DNA of 35,007 nt from contig CAMDWT010000020.1 in NCBI GenBank assembly GCA_945877505.1, forward strand, positions 1 to 35,007, written 5' to 3'. Made by a program: the position numbers and the translations under genes. Positions 1-7,672 of the stretch are shown piece after piece. This DNA is from Crenothrix polyspora (GTDB lineage: Bacteria; Pseudomonadota; Gammaproteobacteria; Methylococcales; Methylomonadaceae). How positions within the stretch are numbered: the first letter of the stretch is position 1; each line of letters begins with the position of its first letter. The notes beneath the pieces were generated by a model, which searched no databases, was not told the DNA's origin, and saw nothing but the letters and a program-made list of their open reading frames with translations.

Positions 1-759
1 GAAGAGTTCGAAAAACTTATTAATGATAAGACCAAATTAATTTCAGTTGTGCATATGTCCAATGCCTTGGGGACAATTAATCCTGTCAAAAAGATTATTG
101 CGGTAGCACATAAAAAAGGAATTCCAGTTTTGCTCGATGGTGCCCAAGCTATTCCGCACATGACCGTGGATATGCAAGATTTGGATTGTGATTTTTATGT
201 GTTTTCAGGACATAAACTTTATGCGCCAACCGGTGTGGGTGTGCTTTATGGTAAGCAAGCTTTATTAGAAGCGATGCCGCCTTATCAAGGGGGCGGTGAT
301 ATGATCCGTAAAGTCACTTTTGAAGAAACTGAATATAATGTTTTGCCTTATAAGTTTGAGGCAGGCACGCCAAATATTGCTGATGTTATTGCTTTAGGCA
401 CAGCAATTGATTATCTCAGTAAAATAGGCATGGAAAATATTGCTGCTTATGAAGCAGAGTTGTTGGAATATGCCACAATAAAAGCAAAACAGATTAAAGG
501 GCTTCGGATTATTGGTGAAGCTGAACATAAAGGTGCTATCTTGTCTTTTGTGTTGGATAAAATTCATCCGCATGATATTGGTACAATGCTCGATAGCTTA
601 GGGATTGCTATAAGAGCAGGGCATCACTGTGCGATGCCAGTAATGGATTTTTATAAAGTCCCGGCCACGGCAAGAGCTTCTTTTGCGATGTATAACACCA
701 AAGAAGAAATTGATGTATTAATGAAGGGGATAGAATCTTTGATTGAGGTATTTGGCTAA
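1..759 (+). CDS. sufS: Cysteine desulfurase SufS, C-terminal part (5' end outside window)
   Basis: PLP-dependent cysteine desulfurase of the SUF system; it takes sulfur from cysteine as a persulfide for Fe-S cluster assembly in the cytoplasm. The frame is open from base 1, so the N-terminus lies upstream and the GTG at 49 is not the start. The PLP-binding lysine is seen in FSGHKLYAP (Lys codon 214-216). The catalytic cysteine is in RAGHHCAMP (Cys codon 628-630), the form typical of group II (SufS/CsdA) enzymes rather than IscS. Its stop codon shares one base with the start of sufU, so the two are translationally coupled; SufU is the expected sulfur acceptor. The rest of the operon (sufB, sufC, sufD) would be expected just upstream but cannot be seen. 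Confidence 0.95.
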   Translation, partial: EEFEKLINDKTKLISVVHMSNALGTINPVKKIIAVAHKKGIPVLLDGAQAIPHMTVDMQDLDCDFYVFSGHKLYAPTGVGVLYGKQALLEAMPPYQGGGDMIRKVTFEETEYNVLPYKFEAGTPNIADVIALGTAIDYLSKIGMENIAAYEAELLEYATIKAKQIKGLRIIGEAEHKGAILSFVLDKIHPHDIGTMLDSLGIAIRAGHHCAMPVMDFYKVPATARASFAMYNTKEEIDVLMKGIESLIEVFG

Positions 760-1211
760 TGTTTGATGATTTACGCGACCTTTATCAAGAGGTTATATTT
801 GATCATAATCGCAATCCACGCAATTTTCGAATTATAGAAGATGCAGATAGGACGGTAGAAGGATTTAATCCCCTGTGCGGAGATCGGCTGACGTTATATT
901 TAAAAATGGCAGGCAATGTAATCAGTGATGCTAGCTTTCAAGGTTCAGGATGCGCCATTTCCACAGCATCAGTTTCCTTAATGACGGAGATTGTAAAAGG
1001 CAAAACAGAGCAAGAAGCTGAAGTTTTATTTAAAAAGTTTCATGAAATGACAACGGGTAAAGATAATAGCTTTAACCTTGAAACGATTGGCAAATTAGCC
1101 GTGCTAGCAGGTGTGCGTGAATATCCTGCGCGAGTTAAGTGTGCAACTTTAGCATGGCACACATTGGATGCAGCGTTGAAAAATGAACAGCAGGCAATTT
1201 CTACAGAATAA
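759..1211 (+). CDS. sufU: SufU-type sulfur-transfer/scaffold protein
   Basis: IscU-fold protein of 150 residues that accepts sulfur from SufS. Conserved metal/sulfur ligands are visible: Cys40 and Asp42 in NPLCGD, Cys65 in GSGCAIS and Cys128 in VKCATLAW. The stretch of about 20 residues between the second and third cysteine regions (around 97-120) is the insertion that separates SufU from IscU, and the ligand spacing closely matches that of the Bacillus SufU zinc site. By family knowledge SufU is a zinc protein that receives persulfide from SufS rather than a true scaffold. The ATG overlaps the sufS stop by one base. SufS-SufU pairs are best known from Firmicutes and Actinobacteria; most Enterobacteria use SufE instead. 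Confidence 0.93.
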   Translation: MFDDLRDLYQEVIFDHNRNPRNFRIIEDADRTVEGFNPLCGDRLTLYLKMAGNVISDASFQGSGCAISTASVSLMTEIVKGKTEQEAEVLFKKFHEMTTGKDNSFNLETIGKLAVLAGVREYPARVKCATLAWHTLDAALKNEQQAISTE

Positions 1212-1226
1212 GATTTATTCGGTAAG

Positions 1227-2000
1227 GTGTTAGTGCAAAAATACACTGGAAAACTAGCGGTACTCTATCAAGAGGAAGGTGATATTGAGCTATTTCAGGC
1301 GCTTTCTGAAAGGCTAGGGGTGCCTCTGCATCTAGGCATTAAAGAGAACGATTCAGAAAGCTTCTATTTAACGTGGCGAGATGGATGCTTAAAACTGTTA
1401 GATAAAGAGTTACTAAGAAAAGGTGGCTTACTGGTTGAGATAGAGCCCCGTAATGGTGAGCAACGATCGTGGCCAGCTCCTAAGCAAGGTCCGTTGGCTC
1501 ATGCGCTCGGACGAAAAACCAGATCCGTAGTCGATGCCACTACAGGTTGGGGGCAAGACAGCTTACATATTTTTCGAATGGGCTATGAGTTGCTTTGCAT
1601 AGAGCGCTCTCCTGTGATGGCAGAATTGTTGTTAGATGGTTTTAATCGTCTTGCTTTGCAGGAGTTGATGCAAAAGCTAAATCTTCAGCCTCCGCAATTA
1701 ATAAACGCTAACGCAATTGAGTATCTTGAGCTACTACCAACTCAGCCTGATTGTATTTACCTCGATCCCATGTTTCCCCCTAAACGTAAAAAATCGGCTC
1801 TAGCAAAGAAATCAATGGTGATTTTGCGAGATTTATTGGGTGATGATCAGGATAAAGAGGCGCTTTTTGCTGTCGCACTAAAAGTGGCTGGAAAGCGAGT
1901 TGTCGTAAAAAGCCCTGATTATGCGGAACCGCTGGGAGGAAAGCCCAATGAAAGTTATCAGGGAAAACTGTTACGTTATGATGTCTATTTTAAAGGGTAG
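1227..2000 (+). CDS. rsmJ: 16S rRNA (guanine1516-N2)-methyltransferase RsmJ
   Basis: Class I SAM-dependent methyltransferase that modifies G1516 of 16S rRNA in E. coli (YhiQ). The SAM-binding motif VDATTGWGQDSL and the family signature YLDPMFPPKRKKSA followed by KKSM are clear, and the length (about 257 residues, E. coli 250) fits. The first in-frame start is GTG at 1227. A second GTG at 1233 has a TAAGG sequence five bases upstream and may be the real start; the difference is two residues. It sits 15 bases after sufU and three bases before the Rieske gene, so it appears to share the suf transcript, with no obvious functional link. Confidence 0.9.
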   Translation: MLVQKYTGKLAVLYQEEGDIELFQALSERLGVPLHLGIKENDSESFYLTWRDGCLKLLDKELLRKGGLLVEIEPRNGEQRSWPAPKQGPLAHALGRKTRSVVDATTGWGQDSLHIFRMGYELLCIERSPVMAELLLDGFNRLALQELMQKLNLQPPQLINANAIEYLELLPTQPDCIYLDPMFPPKRKKSALAKKSMVILRDLLGDDQDKEALFAVALKVAGKRVVVKSPDYAEPLGGKPNESYQGKLLRYDVYFKG

Positions 2001-2003
2001 AAA

Positions 2004-2324
2004 ATGTCAGATTGGATAAATGTAATCACTGAGACGGCGTTAAGTGAGGGTGAAAATATTGTAATTGATGTTGATGGCGTTGATGTCGCCGTATTTAAGA
2101 TAGAAGGCCAATATTATGCAATTGAGGATGTTTGTTCGCATGATGGAGGGGAAATTGCGAGCGGTCACTTGGAGGGTGATGAGATTGTTTGTCCGCGTCA
2201 TGGCGCTCGATTCTGCATTAAAACAGGCGCGGTTAAGGCGCCGCCAGCCTATGAAGGCGTGAGTTGTTTTCCGGTACGCATCTTAGATGGTAAAGTGCAG
2301 GTTAGGGATGATCGATGGGATTAG
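2004..2324 (+). CDS. Rieske [2Fe-2S] ferredoxin-like protein
   Basis: Small soluble Rieske protein of 106 residues. The two cluster-binding boxes are Cys44-x-His46 (VCSHDGG) and Cys63-x2-His66 (CPRHGARF), the canonical two-Cys, two-His set. It resembles the ferredoxin components of ring-hydroxylating dioxygenases and NirD, but no oxygenase or reductase is nearby, so its electron partner is unknown. It begins three bases after rsmJ and is the last gene of the suf-sufU-rsmJ row. Inference: it may be a client of, or accessory to, the Suf machinery. Confidence 0.9.
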   Translation: MSDWINVITETALSEGENIVIDVDGVDVAVFKIEGQYYAIEDVCSHDGGEIASGHLEGDEIVCPRHGARFCIKTGAVKAPPAYEGVSCFPVRILDGKVQVRDDRWD

Positions 2325-2417
2325 CGAGCGCTAACGTGCTGAGCAAAGAGATTAAAGCAGTAATGATTGAGTACAGAAATAATTGAAGTAGTGAAATATT
2401 AAGGAAATAGAGCTGGA

Positions 2418-2454
2418 TACTATCGATAAAGTATTAAACACAATACCGATAGTA
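2418..2454. terminator. Nested inverted repeat between convergent genes
   Basis: Perfect 8-base arms TACTATCG (2418-2425) and CGATAGTA (2447-2454), with inner arms GTATT (2431-2435) and AATAC (2442-2446). It lies between the convergent Rieske gene and the unknown gene on the minus strand, so a bidirectional terminator is the natural reading. Neither strand has a strong U-tract, so this is uncertain. Confidence 0.4.
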
Positions 2455-2508
2455 GAGAATAGTTTTAAAGTTGCTATTCAATAGCAGCTGTTGCGAGGTA
2501 AAAAGTGA

Positions 2509-2946
2509 TTAAGAGTCTTTAAGTCCAGACACACCGATAATTGACCAGTTATCAAAATCAAGCACACCCTCTTGGTCGTCGCCATCATTATAAGTTATAC
2601 GACAAGCGTATTTTTTAGTCGTTGTGCTTGGCTTTTCATCAGTAAGCGTAAATTCAGCACTGATAACATATTGATAATTGCCGAGCGTCCAAGCATTTGA
2701 GGGTTTTTCAGGAAATGCGAGCGTTACATTAGGTCCAAGTTCGGATTTAATGTAATTATTACAGTGGGTAAAGGCAATGTTAGATAGCGGTGTAGAAATA
2801 GGTTGCTGGCTAGCCTGATCTTTACTGTCGACTAAGAAAAGATCAGATGCTGCAACTTTATAAATAAAAGGCATAACAACCTTATATTGGCTCAAAAGTA
2901 GAGCTGCAAATCCCGCTATAAATAATAAATTTCGATATTTTTTCAT
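2509..2946 (-). CDS. Hypothetical protein with N-terminal membrane anchor
   Basis: 145-residue protein that I do not recognise. Residues about 6-30 form a hydrophobic segment (LLFIAGFAALLL) that could be an uncleaved anchor or signal peptide, followed by a polar, probably periplasmic domain. That domain holds two cysteines, about residues 62 and 113 (THCNN, KYACRITY), which could form a disulfide. The last 40 residues look like a beta-rich domain (CRITYNDGDDQ, DFDNWSIIGV). The start ATG has only a weak ribosome-binding site. It is divergent from pmoC, with 291 bases between them; a link to methane oxidation is not supported by anything in the sequence. Confidence 0.75.
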   Translation of the reverse strand: MKKYRNLLFIAGFAALLLSQYKVVMPFIYKVAASDLFLVDSKDQASQQPISTPLSNIAFTHCNNYIKSELGPNVTLAFPEKPSNAWTLGNYQYVISAEFTLTDEKPSTTTKKYACRITYNDGDDQEGVLDFDNWSIIGVSGLKDS

Positions 2947-3085
2947 ATGAATGAGCTAATAAGATAGTGGTCAATATTGACATGAGCAAAGCGAAATTTT
3001 AACAGAAATCAGACGATTATGAGTAGGTTAATTTGAGGCTAAGCAACGTAAAGAAATAAAAATAAAATAGTAAGATGTTTTTGAC

Positions 3086-3113
3086 TTGACAAGGTTGCTT
3101 GAGCTGGTAGACT
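3086..3113 (+). promoter_or_regulatory. Candidate sigma-70 promoter of pmoCAB
   Basis: A perfect -35 hexamer TTGACA (3086-3091), a 16-base spacer and a TAGACT -10 (3108-3113, four of six consensus bases). It would start a leader of about 115 bases before pmoC. Methanotroph pmo operons are known to be driven by sigma-70-type promoters upstream of pmoC, which fits the position. Confidence 0.6.
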
Positions 3114-3156
3114 GATATCTCACTAAATTGACTTGGTGGCATTTTAATAAGAAGAA

Positions 3157-3184
3157 TATCCTTATTGGAATGGGAAAAAGGATA
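3157..3184 (+). promoter_or_regulatory. Stem-loop in the pmoC 5' leader
   Basis: Perfect 7-base arms TATCCTT (3157-3163) and AAGGATA (3178-3184) around a 14-base loop, inside the predicted untranslated leader of pmoC and 42 bases before its Shine-Dalgarno sequence. It could stabilise the mRNA or have a regulatory role; the short stem makes chance possible. Confidence 0.35.
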
Positions 3185-3237
3185 CTATAGAGTCCTGGTT
3201 ATTATAACTGGGGATTTTTAACTATTAGGAGGTAGAA

Positions 3238-3990
3238 ATGGCAGCTACAACTGAATCAGTGAAAGCTGATGCTGCGGAAGCACCGCTGTTAAATATAAAA
3301 AATATGGTACTTGGCTCTTTGCTATATATCGTATTCTATGCTTGGGTTCGTTGGTATGAAGGCGTCTACGGCTGGTCAGCTGGTCTAGATTCATTCGCAC
3401 CAGAGTTCGAAACTTACTGGATGAACTTCCTGTATATCGAATTCGTTCTAGAAGTATCTACTGCAGGTATTCTGTGGGGCTACTTATGGAAATCTCGTGA
3501 CCGTAAAGTGATGTCAATCACTCCAAGAGAAGAGTTGAGAAGACACTTCACACATTGGACTTGGTTGGTAATGTATGCTTGGGCTATTTATTACGGCGCT
3601 AGCTACTTCACTGAGCAAGATGGTACATGGCATCAAACTATCGTTCGTGATACTGACTTTACTCCAAGTCACATCATTGAATTTTACTTGAGCTACCCAA
3701 TCTACATCATCACTGGTGGTGCAGCTTTCCTATATGCTAAAACTAGATTGCCAACCTATCAAAAAGGTTTGTCACTTCAGTATTTAGTATCAGTAGTTGG
3801 TCCTTTCATGATCTTGCCGAATGTTGGCTTGAATGAATGGGGTCACACTTTCTGGTTTATGGAAGAATTGTTTGTTGCTCCTTTACACTACGGCTTCGTA
3901 TTCTTCGGATGGGCTGCTTTAGGTGTTTTAGGTGTTGTAAACATAGAAGTTCAAGCAATTGCTAAACTTCTGAAAAAAGACTTAGCTTAA
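3238..3990 (+). CDS. pmoC: Particulate methane monooxygenase subunit C
   Basis: Integral membrane subunit of particulate methane monooxygenase, which oxidises methane to methanol in the intracytoplasmic membranes. At 250 residues it has the usual size. The first metal site is present as Asp128, His132 and His145 (D-x3-H-x12-H, in QDGTWH and PSHIIE), matching the spacing of Asp156/His160/His173 in Methylococcus capsulatus. The second set, Asn199, His203 and His217 (NEWGH and APLHYG), sits at the same offset as the CuD ligands. A perfect AGGAGG (3227-3232) precedes the ATG by five bases. Codon choice is more uniform than in neighbouring genes, as expected for a very highly expressed operon. First gene of pmoCAB. 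Confidence 0.98.
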   Translation: MAATTESVKADAAEAPLLNIKNMVLGSLLYIVFYAWVRWYEGVYGWSAGLDSFAPEFETYWMNFLYIEFVLEVSTAGILWGYLWKSRDRKVMSITPREELRRHFTHWTWLVMYAWAIYYGASYFTEQDGTWHQTIVRDTDFTPSHIIEFYLSYPIYIITGGAAFLYAKTRLPTYQKGLSLQYLVSVVGPFMILPNVGLNEWGHTFWFMEELFVAPLHYGFVFFGWAALGVLGVVNIEVQAIAKLLKKDLA

Positions 3991-4016
3991 TTTAAAATTA
4001 AGTCTTGGCTGTAATA

Positions 4017-4073
4017 ACTATCTCCTCGCTGTTTCGCCCTATTTCAAGGCGAAACAGCAAAATGGAAGATAGT
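4017..4073 (+). promoter_or_regulatory. Large hairpin between pmoC and pmoA
   Basis: A perfect 11-base stem GCTGTTTCGCC (4028-4038) / GGCGAAACAGC (4048-4058) with a 9-base loop, enclosed by an outer stem ACTATCT (4017-4023) / AGATAGT (4067-4073) plus CC/GG (4024-4025 and 4064-4065). There is no U-tract after it, so it is more likely an mRNA stabilising or processing element that sets the pmoC:pmoA ratio than a full terminator. Confidence 0.75.
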
Positions 4074-4113
4074 CATTAATAAAAATAATTTAAATCCTTT
4101 AGGAGGTAAGCTA

Positions 4114-4857
4114 ATGAGCGCATCTCAATCAGCTGTACGTTCACGCGCTGAAGCAGTAAAAGCTTCACGCACGTTCGATTGGCTAATTTTGTTCACATTG
4201 TTCTTCGTAGTACTTGGTGGTTATCACATTCACTATATGTTAACTGGTGGTGACTGGGATTTCTGGACTGACTGGAAAGATAGACGTCTATGGGTAACTG
4301 TAGCTCCAATCGTTTCAATCACTTTCCCAGCTGCTGTTCAAGCAGTTTTATGGTGGCGTTACCGTTTACCATTCGGCGCTGTAGTTTGTATTTTAGGTCT
4401 ACTCTTGGGTGAGTGGGTCAACAGATATTTAAACTTCTGGGGCTGGACTTATTTCCCAGTAAACTTCGTATTCCCATCTAACTTAATGCCAGGCGCTATT
4501 GTTCTTGACGTTGTGTTGATGTTATCAGGAAGTATGACTGTAACAGCTGTTATCGGTGGATTGGCTTATGGCCTATTATTCTACCCAGGTAACTGGCCAG
4601 TTATTGCTCCATTACATGTTCCTGTTGAATACAATGGCATGATGATGACTTTAGCTGATTTACAAGGTTACCACTATGTAAGAACTGGTACTCCTGAGTA
4701 CATCAGAATGGTAGAAAAAGGTACACTGAGAACTTTCGGTAAAGACGTTGCTCCAGTATCAGCGTTCTTCTCTGGTTTCGTGAGTATCATAATATACTTC
4801 TTGTGGCACTTCTTTGGAAAATGGTTCGGAAGCACAGCTTTCGTAGAAGCTTCTTAA
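4114..4857 (+). CDS. pmoA: Particulate methane monooxygenase subunit A
   Basis: Membrane subunit of particulate methane monooxygenase and the standard phylogenetic marker of methanotrophs. The 247-residue product carries the stretches used for marker primers (GGDWDFWTDWKDRR near residues 45-58 and the NFWGW region) and several membrane helices. It reads as a type I (gammaproteobacterial) PmoA, not an AmoA or the divergent pXMO form. A perfect AGGAGG (4101-4106) lies seven bases before the ATG. It is separated from pmoC by a 123-base spacer holding a strong hairpin, and from pmoB by 105 bases. No frameshift or missing region is seen. Confidence 0.99.
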   Translation: MSASQSAVRSRAEAVKASRTFDWLILFTLFFVVLGGYHIHYMLTGGDWDFWTDWKDRRLWVTVAPIVSITFPAAVQAVLWWRYRLPFGAVVCILGLLLGEWVNRYLNFWGWTYFPVNFVFPSNLMPGAIVLDVVLMLSGSMTVTAVIGGLAYGLLFYPGNWPVIAPLHVPVEYNGMMMTLADLQGYHYVRTGTPEYIRMVEKGTLRTFGKDVAPVSAFFSGFVSIIIYFLWHFFGKWFGSTAFVEAS

Positions 4858-4891
4858 GAAACTTGTTACAACGAAAAATAAAAAAGACTGC

Positions 4892-4916
4892 CGGTAAAAT
4901 GAATTTTAATTTACCG
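4892..4916 (+). promoter_or_regulatory. Short stem-loop between pmoA and pmoB
   Basis: Seven-base arms CGGTAAA (4892-4898) and TTTACCG (4910-4916) around an 11-base loop. It is much weaker than the pmoC-pmoA hairpin and has no U-tract; possibly an mRNA-stability element. Confidence 0.4.
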
Positions 4917-4962
4917 ATAGATACTCAAAAAACAATAGATTCTCTATTATAGAGGAGGATAT

Positions 4963-6207
4963 ATGAAAATATTAAAAGACAAGGTTGCTAAATTATCCTT
5001 TGTCGCACTGCTGATTACTATCACAGCAGCGATGTTTTATACACCAACTGCATCTGCACATGGTGAAAAGTCGCAAGCCGCTTTCATGCGTATGCGTACA
5101 ATTCACTGGTTTGACCTGAATTGGTCAAAAGAAGAAGTTGTTGTTAACGATACTATGACTATTTCAGGTAAATTCTTTGTATTTACTGGATGGCCAGAAA
5201 CTGTTGACAAACCAGAAATCTCATTTTTGAACATTGGTATTCCTGGTCCTGTATTTATTCGTGCAGGATCTTGGATCGGTGGTCAATTAGTTCCACGTTC
5301 AGTATCTTTAGAACTTGGTGAGACTTATGAGTTTAAAGTATTGTTGAAAGCTCGTCGTCCAGGTGACTGGCACGTTCACACTATGTTGAACGTTAAAGGC
5401 GGTGGTCCAATTATTGGTCCAGGTAAATGGGTAACAATCACAGGTTCTATGGGATCTTTTGTTAATCCAATTACTACTTTAACAGGTCAAACAATTGACT
5501 TAGAGAACTATAACTTAGGAAACACATACTTCTGGCACGCTGCTTGGTATGCTCTTGGTGTTCTTTGGGTTGCTTATTGGGCTCGTAAACCAATGTTTGT
5601 TCCACGTTTGATTGCTGTTGAAGCTGGTAAAGCTGATTCATTAATTAGTGGCACTGACAAGAAAGTTGCATTAGGCTTTGCTGTAGGTACTATCGCGATT
5701 GTTGCTATGTCAATGGCTAGCACCAACGAGAAGTTCCCTATTACAACTCCTCTGCAAGCTGGTTTGTTACGTGGTATTAAATCAATTGAAATGCCAGTTC
5801 CTACTGTTGCAGTTAAAATTGAAGACGCTACTTACCGTGTACCAGGTCGTGCAATGCAAATGACCATGACTATCACTAACAATGGTGATTCTCCTATTCG
5901 TTTAGGTGAGTTCAACACTGCTGGTGTTCGTTTCTTGGATGCTGCTGTTGCACAAGACGAAACAGGTTATCCTGATGACTTGTTGGCTGAAGAAGGTTTG
6001 ACTGTTAGTGATAACAGTGCGATCGCTCCAGGCCAATCAAGAACAGTTCAAGTAACTGCTTCTGACGCGGCATGGGAAGTTTACCGTTTAGCTGACTTGA
6101 TCTATGATCCAGACAGCCGTTTTGCTGGTTTGTTGTTCTTCTATGATGCAGCTGGCAACCGTCAAATGGTAACAATTGACGCTCCATTAATTCCAACTTT
6201 CATCTAA
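4963..6207 (+). CDS. pmoB: Particulate methane monooxygenase subunit B
   Basis: Copper-binding periplasmic subunit of particulate methane monooxygenase, 414 residues. Residues 1-32 form a signal peptide ending TASA, so the mature N-terminus is His33. His33 together with His137 and His139 (GDWHVHTML) gives the complete copper site; the numbering is identical to that of Methylococcus capsulatus PmoB. Two membrane helices (about 185-205 and 233-252) separate the two cupredoxin-like domains. A perfect AGGAGG (4953-4958) precedes the ATG by four bases. It is the last gene of the operon and is followed 45 bases later by a strong terminator. Arg is written almost only as CGT, in keeping with very high expression. 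Confidence 0.99.
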   Translation: MKILKDKVAKLSFVALLITITAAMFYTPTASAHGEKSQAAFMRMRTIHWFDLNWSKEEVVVNDTMTISGKFFVFTGWPETVDKPEISFLNIGIPGPVFIRAGSWIGGQLVPRSVSLELGETYEFKVLLKARRPGDWHVHTMLNVKGGGPIIGPGKWVTITGSMGSFVNPITTLTGQTIDLENYNLGNTYFWHAAWYALGVLWVAYWARKPMFVPRLIAVEAGKADSLISGTDKKVALGFAVGTIAIVAMSMASTNEKFPITTPLQAGLLRGIKSIEMPVPTVAVKIEDATYRVPGRAMQMTMTITNNGDSPIRLGEFNTAGVRFLDAAVAQDETGYPDDLLAEEGLTVSDNSAIAPGQSRTVQVTASDAAWEVYRLADLIYDPDSRFAGLLFFYDAAGNRQMVTIDAPLIPTFI

Positions 6208-6251
6208 TGAAGTAATTAACTGATGGTTTGATTATCAGTTAAGGAATTGAG

Positions 6252-6289
6252 AAACCCCCGTTACTTTTAAGTAGCGGGGGTTTTTTTTT
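6252..6289 (+). terminator. Rho-independent terminator of pmoCAB
   Basis: GC-rich stem from CCCCCGTTACTT (6255-6266) pairing with AAGTAGCGGGGG (6269-6280), one G-T wobble, extended by AAA/TTT and followed by a run of nine T. This is the strongest terminator in the window and closes the pmo operon 45 bases after pmoB. Confidence 0.92.
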
Positions 6290-6417
6290 GATGAAGAGAA
6301 CCAAAGTAAAGAGCGATAAGAAAAATAAGTTGCTCATTATGAGTATTAATTCAAGGTTAAAATAGAAAAGATTCCTACTGTGCACGAGATTGCGTTCACT
6401 ATAGACGTTAATATGAG

Positions 6418-6445
6418 TTTGCAGGTAGTGATGAGTTGGTAATAT
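6418..6445 (+). promoter_or_regulatory. Weak candidate promoter for sucCD
   Basis: TTTGCA (6418-6423), 16 bases, TAATAT (6440-6445); each hexamer matches four of six consensus bases. A promoter is required here because the pmo terminator lies upstream, but the exact site is uncertain. Confidence 0.25.
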
Positions 6446-6505
6446 TGATAGAATCACACTAAGTGAAGAATTGAACCGGGTTTGCCGGAAAGTCAGGAGT
6501 AATAA

Positions 6506-7672
6506 ATGAATATCCATGAGTATCAGGCAAAACAATTATTTGAAAGTTATGGAATACCTATACCGGAAGGTCGTAAGACAAGTACCGCGGAAGAAGCTCA
6601 AGAAATTGCCAATGAATTAGGCGGTATTGGTTGGGTGGTAAAAGCGCAAGTGCATGCAGGTGGTAGAGGAAAAGTAGGTGGAGTTAAGGTTGTTGATAAT
6701 ATAAAAGACGTGCTAGAAAGAAGTCGAGATATGCTAGGTAAGCGATTAGTGACTCAACAAACGGACAGGTTAGGTTTACCAATCCATTCTGTATTAGTAG
6801 AAAAACAATATCCAATAAAAAGAGAACTCTATCTAAGCATATTAATTGAAAGAGAAAGTGAACAGATAATATTTATTGCTTCACTTGCTGGTGGAATGGA
6901 TATAGAAGCTGTAGCTCTCGACACGCCAGAAAGAATAATCACGGTAAAAGTAAACCCGTCTACAGGATTGATGGCTTATCAATGCAGACAAATTGCTAAT
7001 GAATTAGAAATAAAAGGTTTACAGGTTAAAGCATTAGAAAAAATAATGAAGGGTATGTATCGATTATTTATTGAAAATGATGCTAGCCAAATTGAAATAA
7101 ACCCATTGATTGAAACCGATGCAGGTGAGTTATTAGCGTTAGACGCTAAAATAAATTTTGATGATAATGCTATTGCACTGCATCCTGATATATTGGCAAT
7201 GAAGGATCCGAGCCAAGAAGATGATAAGGAAAATTATGCGCAACAATACGGATTAAATTATATTACCTTAGAAGGTAATATTGGTTGTATGGTTAATGGT
7301 GCAGGACTTGCAATGGCTACAATGGATCTAGTAAAGTTAAAGGGTGGGATGCCTGCAAATTTTTTGGATGTGGGTGGCGGAACGAATGTAGAAAAAGTAT
7401 GTGAAGCATTCAAATTGATCCTGTCAGATCATAGCGTGAAAGCGGTCTTAGTTAATATTTTTGGAGGTATTGTTCATTGTGATGTTATTGCCGCGGGTAT
7501 TCTTGCCGCAATTGAACAAATCCACGTGACCATTCCTGTTGTCGTTCGCTTGGAAGGCACAAATGTAGAGCAAGGTAGGGCGTTATTGCGTAATACAGGT
7601 CTTAATATTTTTCCAGCCGATGATTTGGCGCATGCTGCAGAGCAAGTTGTTGCATTGGCGGAGGCCGTATGA
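6506..7672 (+). CDS. sucC: Succinate-CoA ligase (ADP-forming) beta subunit
   Basis: Beta subunit (388 residues, same as E. coli SucC) of the TCA-cycle enzyme interconverting succinyl-CoA and succinate with nucleotide phosphorylation. It has an N-terminal ATP-grasp domain ([12 protein letters not shown] near residue 50; INPLIE near 197; [14 protein letters not shown] near 208-221) and a C-terminal CoA-ligase domain ([16 protein letters not shown]). AGGAG lies just before the ATG. The stop overlaps sucD as ATGA. Oddity: the usual GGIVRCD reads GGIVHCD here, a single-base change from an Arg codon. The related malate-CoA ligase MtkA of the serine cycle is the main alternative; overall similarity to SucC makes the sucC call more likely. 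sucAB and other TCA genes are not adjacent. Confidence 0.85.
   Translation: MNIHEYQAKQLFESYGIPIPEGRKTSTAEEAQEIANELGGIGWVVKAQVHAGGRGKVGGVKVVDNIKDVLERSRDMLGKRLVTQQTDRLGLPIHSVLVEKQYPIKRELYLSILIERESEQIIFIASLAGGMDIEAVALDTPERIITVKVNPSTGLMAYQCRQIANELEIKGLQVKALEKIMKGMYRLFIENDASQIEINPLIETDAGELLALDAKINFDDNAIALHPDILAMKDPSQEDDKENYAQQYGLNYITLEGNIGCMVNGAGLAMATMDLVKLKGGMPANFLDVGGGTNVEKVCEAFKLILSDHSVKAVLVNIFGGIVHCDVIAAGILAAIEQIHVTIPVVVRLEGTNVEQGRALLRNTGLNIFPADDLAHAAEQVVALAEAV

Noticed and set aside
6239-6535. 98-codon minus-strand frame over the pmo terminator and sucC start
   Set aside because: It runs through the terminator stem and the sucC ribosome-binding site, has no start signal and low-complexity content; a chance frame.
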